Source: Planctomyces sp. SH-PL62
Lineage (GTDB): Bacteria; Planctomycetota; Planctomycetia; Planctomycetales; Planctomycetaceae
Direction: 5' to 3'
NCBI GenBank assembly: GCA_945905295.1
Contig: CAMDPX010000003.1
Coordinates: 1 to 64,000, forward strand
DNA: 64,000 nt
A program made the position numbers and the translations under genes. Shown here one piece after another: positions 57,240 to 64,000 of the stretch. The notes beneath the pieces were generated by a model that did no database searches, was not told where the DNA came from, and saw nothing but the letters and a program-made list of their open reading frames with translations. Each line of letters opens with the position of its first letter. The first letter of the stretch is position 1.

Positions 57240-57713
57240 ATGGCCAAGCATTTCACGGCAAGCAACAAGCAACTCAAGCCCGATCCGCGGTTCGGATCGG
57301 TGTTGGCATCCAAGTTCATCAACTGCCTGATGCACGACGGCAAGAAGAGCGCCGCCTTGGGTGTCTTCTACTCTTCAATGGACATCATCAAGAAGAAGTT
57401 GCCGGAAGAAGAGCCAATCAACGTCTTCACGGCAGCGGTTGATAACGTCAAGCCGGCGATCGAAGTCCGCTCTCGCCGTGTCGGCGGTGCGAACTATCAG
57501 GTGCCGACTTCGGTCAATCCGAAGCGCCGGCAGACTCTGGCGATCCGCTGGATTCTGGCGGCCGCTCGTGGCAAGAAGGGCCGTGCGATGGACAGCCGCC
57601 TGGCGGAAGAGTTCATCGCCGCATTCAAACGCGAAGGGACGGCAATGACGACTCGCGAGAACGTTCACCGCATGGCGGACGCCAACAAGGCGTTCGCTCA
57701 CTTCGCGTGGTAG
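57240..57713 (+). CDS. rpsG: Ribosomal protein S7
   Basis: A 157-residue S7: [20 protein letters not shown], the family arm [15 protein letters not shown] and [12 protein letters not shown]. Followed by a strong terminator, so fusA is a separate unit here. Confidence 0.98.
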   Translation: MAKHFTASNKQLKPDPRFGSVLASKFINCLMHDGKKSAALGVFYSSMDIIKKKLPEEEPINVFTAAVDNVKPAIEVRSRRVGGANYQVPTSVNPKRRQTLAIRWILAAARGKKGRAMDSRLAEEFIAAFKREGTAMTTRENVHRMADANKAFAHFAW

Positions 57714-57729
57714 TTTCTTGAGAAACACA

Positions 57730-57776
57730 ACAGCGCGTGGAAGCCGGGGTCCGGCAGCCACGCGCTGTTTTTCTTT
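57730..57776 (+). terminator. Rho-independent terminator between rpsG and fusA
   Basis: ACAGCGCGTGG and CCACGCGCTGT form an 11-bp stem with a 17-nt loop, followed by TTTTTTCTTT. It separates rpsL-rpsG from fusA, which are usually cotranscribed. Confidence 0.93.
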
Positions 57777-57818
57777 GGTGCCTGGGTTTTTGGAACAGAG
57801 ACTGGATCGGAGCCGATC

Positions 57819-59912
57819 ATGTCGTACGACATCAAAGCCATTCGCAACATCGGCATCATCGCGCACATCGACGCCGGAAAGACGACGACGACCGAGCGAA
57901 TTCTGTATTACGCCGGCGCGTCGCATCGAATGGGAAACGTCGATGACGGGACAACTATCACGGACTTTGATCCCGACGAGGCGCGGCGCGGGATCACGAT
58001 CTATTCAGCGGCGATCACCTGCCGTTGGAAAGACGCGACGATCAACATCATCGACACGCCGGGGCACGTGGACTTCACTGCGGAAGTCGAACGCAGCCTG
58101 CGAGTGCTCGACGGGGGTGTGGTGATCTTCAGCGGAGTGGATGGGGTCGAAGCTCAAAGCGAAACGGTGTGGCGTCAGGCCGACCGGTACGGCGTCCCGC
58201 GCATCTGCTTCATCAATAAGATGGATCGCATCGGGACCAACTTTGAAAAGGTTTTGGACGACATCCGGACCCGGTTGCATGCGACGCCATTGGCTTTGCA
58301 AATCCCGATCGGTGCCGGTTCGCTGCCGGATGAGAACTGCTTCAAGGGGATCATCGACCTGGTCACGATGAAGGCGCTGTATTGGGACGCGGAATCGCTG
58401 GGCTCGAAGTTTGAGGAACGCGACATCCCGGCTGAGTTCGTCGATGAAGCACAGCTTTGGCGGCACAAGTTGCTCGAAGCAATCGCTGAGATGGATGAGC
58501 AGGCTCTGGAGCAATATCTCGATACGCAAGACCTGCCGGCGGACACGATCCGGCGTCTGGTCCGTAAAGGGACCATTGAGCTGCAATTCTTTCCGACGCT
58601 GTGTGGCACGTCGCTGCGGTACATCGGCGTGCAAGCTTTGATGGATGCCGTCATCGCGTATTTGCCATGTCCTCTCGATCGGCCTGCCATCGAAGGGATG
58701 CCGATGGCGGTCAAGAAAGGCTCGCAGCAGACCAAGATCGAGAAGCGCAAGACGTCGGTCGACGAGCCATTCTGCGGGCTGGTCTTCAAGATCCAGGCGG
58801 ACAAGCATGGGGACTTGTGCTTCTTGCGGATTTACTCCGGTACGTTGAAGAGCGGCTCGAAAGTGCTGAACCCGCGCACGAACGTCAAAGAATTGGTCAG
58901 CCAGATTTGGCGTGTGCAGGCGGACTCGCGAGAGAAGATCGAAGCGGATGAAGCGTATGCCGGCGACATTGTCGGCGCGATTGGTCCGAAGGAGATTGCG
59001 ACCGGCGACACCTTATGCGCCACTCAAAATCCGATCCTGCTGGAGAAGATCACGTTTCCCGAAACGGTGATCTCGATGGCGATCGAACCAGACAGCAGCG
59101 CGGAGCGAAAGAAATTGGAAGAGACTCTGCGACGGCTCGCGAAACAAGACCCGACGTTTAAGGTGCGAATCAACGAAGAGACCGGCGAGACGCTGGTCAG
59201 CGGCATGGGCGAATTGCATCTCGAAGTCATCATGGACCGCATGCAGCGTGAATTCGGAGTGAAGGCCCGCGTTCACAAGCCGCGTGTCAGTTATCGCGAG
59301 ACGGTGCGCAAGGCGGTCAATGTCGAGGGAGAATTCTCGCGGCTAGTCGGTGCGGCGACGCATTCGGCGAAGGTTCGCTTGCGCGTCGAACCGTTCGATG
59401 GCGAGGCGGCCGTCAGCGTCGAGAACGACTTGAAGCCCGGTGTGTTACCAGCCAACTTGGTTTCGCTCCTGGAACAATCCATTGAAGAAGGAGCCAACGC
59501 CGGTGGCATGTACGGTAATCCGTTGATGCGCGTGCGGTTCACGATTACCGGAGTCGACTACAAAGAGGGTGAATCGAACGATGTCGCGCTGACGGCCGCA
59601 GCGGCCAAAGCGGTCGCGGAGGGACTGGAGAAAGCGGGCTGCGTGCTGCTGGAACCGGTGATGAAGCTGGAAGTCGTGACGCCGGAAGAGTTCATCGGCA
59701 ACGTGCAGGCCGACTTAAACGCACGCCGCGCGGCGATCGTGCGGTCAGAGAACCGTGGCCGGTTGTGGGTCATTGAAGCAGAAGTCGCGCTGGCAAAAAT
59801 GTTCGGCTATTCGACGCAGGTACGTGGCCTCTCACAGGGCCGGGCGTCGTATTCGATGGAACCGCTCAAGTACGCGGAAGCTCCGCCGGAAGTGCTGGAG
59901 TCGATGTGGTGA
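57819..59912 (+). CDS. fusA: Elongation factor G
   Basis: A 697-residue translational GTPase that drives translocation or ribosome recycling. GTPase motifs: [15 protein letters not shown], the switch-I segment [24 protein letters not shown] and NKMDR. Domains III-V end with [20 protein letters not shown]. Planctomycetes often have two EF-G types; the switch I variation (RRGITIYS) and an insertion with a Lys/Gln-rich linker ([15 protein letters not shown]) may indicate the second type. A terminator precedes it, so it likely has its own promoter in 57777-57818. Confidence 0.95.
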   Translation: MSYDIKAIRNIGIIAHIDAGKTTTTERILYYAGASHRMGNVDDGTTITDFDPDEARRGITIYSAAITCRWKDATINIIDTPGHVDFTAEVERSLRVLDGGVVIFSGVDGVEAQSETVWRQADRYGVPRICFINKMDRIGTNFEKVLDDIRTRLHATPLALQIPIGAGSLPDENCFKGIIDLVTMKALYWDAESLGSKFEERDIPAEFVDEAQLWRHKLLEAIAEMDEQALEQYLDTQDLPADTIRRLVRKGTIELQFFPTLCGTSLRYIGVQALMDAVIAYLPCPLDRPAIEGMPMAVKKGSQQTKIEKRKTSVDEPFCGLVFKIQADKHGDLCFLRIYSGTLKSGSKVLNPRTNVKELVSQIWRVQADSREKIEADEAYAGDIVGAIGPKEIATGDTLCATQNPILLEKITFPETVISMAIEPDSSAERKKLEETLRRLAKQDPTFKVRINEETGETLVSGMGELHLEVIMDRMQREFGVKARVHKPRVSYRETVRKAVNVEGEFSRLVGAATHSAKVRLRVEPFDGEAAVSVENDLKPGVLPANLVSLLEQSIEEGANAGGMYGNPLMRVRFTITGVDYKEGESNDVALTAAAAKAVAEGLEKAGCVLLEPVMKLEVVTPEEFIGNVQADLNARRAAIVRSENRGRLWVIEAEVALAKMFGYSTQVRGLSQGRASYSMEPLKYAEAPPEVLESMW

Positions 59913-59915
59913 GTT

Positions 59916-60752
59916 ATGGATCTCATTGCCGAGCAGTGCCGACGGAATGTGGTGGCGAATGACGCCTGGGCGCTGTACTCCGCGCATCGCGAGCGTGTGA
60001 CGCGGACGCTGCTGGATGCTCGAACGGTTTCGGCCGAGCGGTTGTGTTTGTTGGGGGCGGGCAATCTCAACGATTTCGATTTGGGCGCGCTGTTGGCCGC
60101 ATTTCGAGAGATTGTGCTGGTGGACTTGGATCCCGATGCGTTGCAGCGCGGGCTAACGCGACAGGGCTTGGCCGGAGATGGTCGCATTCGAATCGTGGCT
60201 CCGGTGGATGTCAGCGGTGTTTTCACCGAGTTGACGGAGATGGAGAACGCGCAGACCCGCGAGGCGGCGATTGAGCGTTGCTTGCGGACGTTGGCGCAGA
60301 TACCGGACATCGACTGGAGCGGAAGATGCGATGTGGTGGCGTCGGTCGGATTGCTCACGCAGTTGATTGATGGAGTCACGCGGACCATTGATGAGTCACA
60401 TCCGCGATCCTGGGAAATCGTGTCGGCGCTGCGGATGCAACATCTGCGTCTGATGTTGGAGTTGACGGCTCCTGGCGGCGCGGCGGTGTTGGTGACGGAA
60501 GTCGTGTCGTCGGATTCTTGTCCGGCGCTGCTGTCAGTGAGCGAGACTGAACTGCCGGACTTGCTGCGGCGCGAGATCGCGGCTCGGAACTTCTTCACCG
60601 GGACGAATCCGGCGGCGTTGCAACAGTTGCTGCGGACGGAAATCAGTCTCGCCGGGCAATTGGCGAGCGTGCGATTTTCGGAGCCGTGGTTGTGGACCTT
60701 TTTCGCTCGGACGTATGCGGTTTTCGCGGCGACCATGCGGAAGTTCGGATGA
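59916..60752 (+). CDS. SAM-dependent methyltransferase-like protein
   Basis: A 278-residue protein beginning 3 bp after the fusA stop. The nucleotide-binding start resembles a class I methyltransferase: LCLLGAGNLNDFDL, then REIVLVDLDPDALQ, with CDVVASVGLLTQL as a motif-IV-like region and ELTAPGGAAVLVTE. The substrate is unknown. Tight coupling to fusA suggests a role in translation or cotranslation, but this may be coincidental. Confidence 0.7.
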   Translation: MDLIAEQCRRNVVANDAWALYSAHRERVTRTLLDARTVSAERLCLLGAGNLNDFDLGALLAAFREIVLVDLDPDALQRGLTRQGLAGDGRIRIVAPVDVSGVFTELTEMENAQTREAAIERCLRTLAQIPDIDWSGRCDVVASVGLLTQLIDGVTRTIDESHPRSWEIVSALRMQHLRLMLELTAPGGAAVLVTEVVSSDSCPALLSVSETELPDLLRREIAARNFFTGTNPAALQQLLRTEISLAGQLASVRFSEPWLWTFFARTYAVFAATMRKFG

Positions 60753-61130
60753 TGCCGGTTTCCGCAGACGGAATAGGCCGGTCGCTGCGTTGAGGCCAAC
60801 TTCATCGGTCGCACGGATTGGTCTGGTCGCGACGTGTCCCGTTGGCGAGTCAAACCTGGAGGGCGTGCTGGAGCATTCGGTGCCTCCGTTACGACTGCTC
60901 GGTTTGCCCCCTCGTTGCGACTGATCCGGTCTACCGAAGCCGTTCTCTTTGAGAAGTCTTCGCAGGCTCGTCGATACCTCTTTTAGATTCACGCATGGAA
61001 GCGATGTGCGATGGCCCGCTTCGGCAAGAAGCCGAACGACCGTGGTCCGCCTTGCCGCGTTGGTGGCTCGAATCTGATGCCCAACCCTGCCACTTCCCGT
61101 CACTCTTACCAGAAGACATGCAGGACTTTC
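60753..61130. other. Intergenic region before the sigma-factor gene
   Basis: About 380 bp. I see no gene. The frame upstream of the sigma start (from 61011) has no sigma-factor sequence. A promoter for the sigma gene should lie here. Confidence 0.45.
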
Positions 61131-61976
61131 ATGCCTACCACTGCGACTCCTCGACGCCGTCTCGCGTCCCGTGTTCAAAACCCTTTGGAGACCTATCTCC
61201 GTGAGATCAACGAGACCGCGTTGCTCACGGCCCAAGAAGAAAAGGATTTGTCGAACGCCATCCACGAAGGTGACAACGCCGCTCGTGACCGGATGGTGCG
61301 GGCGAACCTGCGATTGGTCGTCAACATCGCTCGGGCCTACACCAACAAGGGCCTGCCGCTGCAAGATCTCATCGAGGAAGGAAACCTGGGACTGCTCCGC
61401 GCGGTCGAGGGCTTCGATCCGAACATGAATACGCGGTTCAGCACCTACGGCAGCTACTGGATCAAGCAGTCGATCAAGCGGGCGTTGGTGAACTCGGCCA
61501 AGACGATCCGCGTTCCGGCGTACATGGTCGAGCTGCTCTCGAAGTGGCGACGCGCGACGGCGCAATTGACGGATGAGCTCGGCCGCCCGCCCACCCCGGA
61601 AGAGGTCGCGAAGTTGCTCGAGGTGCCGACGAAGAAGCTGCGGATCGTCAAGAAGGCGATTCAGCTCTACAACTCGACACCGCAGACCGAGCAAGGGGAT
61701 GGCGGTTGGTCGCTGGGCGAGATGGTGGCCGATCAACGGCAAAAAAGCCCCGAAGCTGAGATGGTCGAAACCGACAATCTCACCCACGTCTACAAAATGC
61801 TGGAGACGATGGACCCGCGCGAGGCGACGATTCTGCGGATGCGATTCGGCCTCGACGATTCGGAGCCGAAGACGCTGAAGGAAATCGGCGAGTCGCTGGG
61901 GCTGACCCGCGAGCGCGTCCGGCAGATCGAGAACGAAGCTCTCAACCGTCTGGCCAAAGGCTTGATGGGGGACTGA
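61131..61976 (+). CDS. Sigma-70 family RNA polymerase sigma factor (RpoD-like, group 1/2)
   Basis: A 281-residue sigma factor with regions 1.2 (NPLETYLREINETALLTAQE), 2 (ANLRLVVNIARAYTNKGLPL, GLLRAVEGFDPNMNTRFSTY, ASYWIKQSI-type -10 helix), 3 (PAYMVELLSKWRRATAQLTD) and 4 (LKEIGESLGLTRERVRQIEN). No long region 1.1, so it is closer to group 2 or a short primary sigma. ATG 61131 has AGGA upstream. Recognises standard -35/-10 promoters. Confidence 0.93.
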   Translation: MPTTATPRRRLASRVQNPLETYLREINETALLTAQEEKDLSNAIHEGDNAARDRMVRANLRLVVNIARAYTNKGLPLQDLIEEGNLGLLRAVEGFDPNMNTRFSTYGSYWIKQSIKRALVNSAKTIRVPAYMVELLSKWRRATAQLTDELGRPPTPEEVAKLLEVPTKKLRIVKKAIQLYNSTPQTEQGDGGWSLGEMVADQRQKSPEAEMVETDNLTHVYKMLETMDPREATILRMRFGLDDSEPKTLKEIGESLGLTRERVRQIENEALNRLAKGLMGD

Positions 61977-62070
61977 GTCTGGCTAAGAGGCTGATCGACA
62001 AGTAGCCTGTCGCCCTCGTCTGCTTCGAGCAACAGATGCTTGGGATGTGACGAGTGCGGGAGGCTCTGCG

Positions 62071-62430
62071 ATGAAACAAGCCGCGTTGGTGCTTGGTGGT
62101 GCGGTGCTCGGTGGACTGGTCGGCTGCTTCGGCTTTGCCTGGCTGCTTCGGCAAGGTTTTTATGGACTGGTCCTTCCCGGCGGACTGCTGGGGCTGGGGG
62201 CCGGCCTGGCGAGATGCCGCTCCTACTGGCCTGCGATCGTCTGTGGAGTGCTGGCTTTGGCGCTGGGGCTCCTGACGGAATGGCGATTCTTCCCGTTCAA
62301 GACGAATGGCAGCTTGAGTTACTTCTTGAAGCATGCGAGTCAGCTCAGCACGGTGACGCTGTTGATGATCGCGGCCGGTACGGCGATTGGATTCTGGGTT
62401 CCGTTTCGTCGTGTAGACTCGAAACGTTAA
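62071..62430 (+). CDS. Small four-helix membrane protein
   Basis: A 119-residue hydrophobic protein with about four transmembrane helices (LVLGGAVLGGLVGCFGFAWL; YGLVLPGGLLGLGAGLA; IVCGVLALALGLLTEW; LLMIAAGTAIGFWVPF). No family recognised. ATG 62071 is chosen; the frame is open 8 codons further upstream. It is convergent with hemA. Confidence 0.65.
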   Translation: MKQAALVLGGAVLGGLVGCFGFAWLLRQGFYGLVLPGGLLGLGAGLARCRSYWPAIVCGVLALALGLLTEWRFFPFKTNGSLSYFLKHASQLSTVTLLMIAAGTAIGFWVPFRRVDSKR

Positions 62431-62455
62431 GGCGAACGGCAGCGTTTTTCTTGCC

Positions 62456-62508
62456 GTAGCCGCGTTCGCCAGAACGCGGGCGGCCCGCACTCTGGCGAGT
62501 GCGGCAAC
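62456..62508. repeat. GTAGCC-type palindrome between convergent genes
   Basis: GTAGCCGCGTTCGCCAGAAC, then CGCACTCTGGCGAGTGCGGC. Same family as 39159-39223 with a swapped arm; both lie between convergent genes. Confidence 0.85.
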
Positions 62509-62534
62509 GCGGAAGTTTTCTGTTTCCGTTCGGC

Positions 62535-63821
62535 TCAATCGCGCAAGTGGAACAGTCGCTTGAGGGCGTCGATCAGACCATGCGGCGTTCCCGACTTCGC
62601 TTCGTGACGCAGCGCTTCGAGCGGTGGGTGCAGCAGCTTGTTGACGATGCGTTCCATGCCGCGTTCGACAACTTCTAAGTCGGCCGGCGAGAGATGCGTC
62701 AGCTTGGATCGCAACCGCGCGAGCTCGTCGCGGCTGACGTCGTGCCATTGTTCGCGGAGTCGCTTCACGATCGGGCCGGTCGCCATGTGGTAGACGTCCT
62801 GCATGAATCGCTCGGCCTCTTCGTCGACGATCAGTTGCGCCTTCTCGATCTCTCGGTGGCGCGCCTTGCGGTTCTGGTCGCAGGTCTCTTCGAGAGCGTC
62901 GATGTCGTAGAGGAAGACGTTGTCGTCCAGATCGGCAATCGCCGGAGCGAAGTCGCGCGGAGCACCGAGGTCGAGAATAAACACCGGCTTCTCGCCCGAA
63001 CGGCGACGGGCCTCTCGAAAGCGATTCACATCAACAACGGGTTCGTTCGCGCCGGTCGTGCTGACGATCATGTCCGCGCGAGCCAGTTCTTCATCAAGTG
63101 CGTCCCACGAGCGAGGCTTCGCTCCCACGGAGGCGAATTGCGCAGCGAGCTTCTCCGCATTTTCGAGGCTGCGATTCACGACGGTCACTTGCCGGACTCC
63201 CTCTTCGCATAGGTAACGCAGCGTTTCCTCGGCCATCTCGCCAGCTCCGAGGATCAGCACATGCTTGTCATCGAAGCGGTCGAAGATGCCGCGACCGAAG
63301 TCGCTGACCGCGACACTGGCAATCGAGACACGGCCCTCGGCCAGCCGCGTGTCCGAACGGACGCGAGCGGATACTCGAATCGCCCCTTGAAACATCGCGT
63401 GCGTCAGCGGGCCGCAGGCGTTGTGCTCTTGAGCGATTCGATACGCCTCTTTGACCTGATTCACGATCTGCGGTTCGCCGAGCACCATGCTGTCGAGGCT
63501 CGATGCGACGCGGAACAAATGCCGAACCGCATCCGGCCCGGTCTCGGCGAGTAGCTCGTCAGAGAACTCTTCCAGCGGGACTCGATGAAAGTCCGAAACG
63601 AACTCCGCGATCTGCTTGCGAGTTGGTGCCGCATCAGGCGTCTCTTGAGCCGAATAAACTTCGACACGGTTGCACGTTGAGAGCACGACGAACTCGGACG
63701 AACGGAAACGGTCGGCGAGTTCGCGATAAGCCGCTTCAAGTTTGTCCCCCGCGAAGGCAAGCCTCTCGCGGATCGACAGGTTCGCGGATTGATGATTGCA
63801 GTACACGACCTGGAGGTTCAT
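62535..63821 (-). CDS. hemA: Glutamyl-tRNA reductase
   Basis: A 428-residue GluTR, the first committed step of C5-pathway heme synthesis. The catalytic Cys50 is in LSTCNRVEVYS. The substrate-binding region is RVASSLDSMVLGEPQIVNQV, the NADPH Rossmann motif GAGEMAEETLRYL, and a C-terminal dimerisation domain follows. ATG 63821 (MNLQVVYCNHQ) is normal. Complete. Confidence 0.97.
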   Translation of the reverse strand: MNLQVVYCNHQSANLSIRERLAFAGDKLEAAYRELADRFRSSEFVVLSTCNRVEVYSAQETPDAAPTRKQIAEFVSDFHRVPLEEFSDELLAETGPDAVRHLFRVASSLDSMVLGEPQIVNQVKEAYRIAQEHNACGPLTHAMFQGAIRVSARVRSDTRLAEGRVSIASVAVSDFGRGIFDRFDDKHVLILGAGEMAEETLRYLCEEGVRQVTVVNRSLENAEKLAAQFASVGAKPRSWDALDEELARADMIVSTTGANEPVVDVNRFREARRRSGEKPVFILDLGAPRDFAPAIADLDDNVFLYDIDALEETCDQNRKARHREIEKAQLIVDEEAERFMQDVYHMATGPIVKRLREQWHDVSRDELARLRSKLTHLSPADLEVVERGMERIVNKLLHPPLEALRHEAKSGTPHGLIDALKRLFHLRD

Positions 63822-63852
63822 GTTCGAGCCTCCACGGAAAGGTCCACGGAAA

Positions 63853-63937
63853 GGGGTCGGGAGTCTTTTTCAGGCCGCCAAGATTTCTCAAACATCCGAG
63901 CGTCACATTCGGCGGCCTGAAAAAGACTCCCGACCCC
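63853..63937. repeat. Palindrome with 27-bp arms upstream of hemA
   Basis: GGGGTCGGGAGTCTTTTTCA, GGCCGCC pairs with GGCGGCC, TGAAAAAGACTCCCGACCCC at the right. A perfect long hairpin just upstream of hemA, on the side of its promoter. Confidence 0.9.
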
Positions 63938-63962
63938 GTCGCTCGTGTCCGTCTCTTCAATT

Positions 63963-63990
63963 TGAAATCTGAAATCTGAAATCTGAAATC
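63963..63990. repeat. (TGAAATC)4 heptad repeat
   Basis: Four tandem copies of TGAAATC near the window edge. A short low-complexity tract; function unknown. Confidence 0.85.
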
Positions 63991-64000
63991 TAAAATGCCC

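Overview
This window looks like a planctomycete chromosome of fairly high G+C. Family-level clues are a giant repeat protein with the LEPR-XLL-type N-terminus (residues about 34-47), a DUF1552 / DUF1592-DUF1588 pair with CxxCH motifs, HtrA- and PIG-L-type secreted proteins, an H4MPT/methanofuran-type C1 gene set (fwdD/fhcB/fhcA/fhcC), and an EF-Tu with a non-standard switch I. Taxonomy below phylum cannot be fixed from the window.

Layout. 1-8941 (minus): a giant surface/secreted protein with a DUF4347 head, seven ~54-residue repeats, 4 x 333-bp and 13 x 309-bp cadherin-like repeats; an in-frame TAG at 149-151 interrupts it and the repeats stay open in the same frame to the window edge. 9692-11650 (minus): an alpha/beta hydrolase fused to an SGNH esterase. 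12067-17420 (plus): a formylmethanofuran dehydrogenase-like operon (fwdD, a 50-aa ORF, fhcB, a Uma2 nuclease-like gene, fhcA, fhcC). fhcB carries an in-frame TGA exactly where the family has the Cys/Sec ligand of Mo/W, followed at bacterial SECIS spacing by a 7-bp hairpin with G in a 4-nt loop: this is the most striking signal in the window. 17637-18452: coaX.

18507-32535: a ~13.9-kb integrative element in a tRNA-Ser(UGA) gene. The intact tRNA plus a tyrosine integrase lie at the left end and the displaced tRNA 3' half at the right. Cargo: AlpA-like regulator, MT-A70 methyltransferase, three paralogous small proteins, a DUF932 protein, a truncated ParB-methyltransferase, a decayed recombinase, a sigma-like gene with a frameshift at an A7 run, and an AbiEi/AbiEii toxin-antitoxin pair. 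The integrase frame crosses the attachment site, so excision would change its C-terminus.

32585-42385: Gfo/Idh oxidoreductase, the DUF1552 / unknown / DUF1592 cluster, HtrA-like protease, PIG-L deacetylase. 42520-61976: core information-processing block: tRNA-Thr-Tyr-Gly-Thr, tuf, rpmG, tRNA-Trp, secE, nusG, rplKAJL, rpoBC, rpsL, rpsG, terminator, fusA, a methyltransferase-like gene and a sigma-70 factor. 62071-63821: a small membrane protein and hemA (minus).

Dispersed palindromes are a theme throughout. Many begin GTAG and end CTAC and abut stop codons; one (17417-17596) is split by a 97-bp MITE with a 5-bp target duplication; one family (CCGGAACGCGCTAGCGTCCGG type) sits inside two neighbouring coding genes in different reading frames, like Rickettsia palindromic elements.
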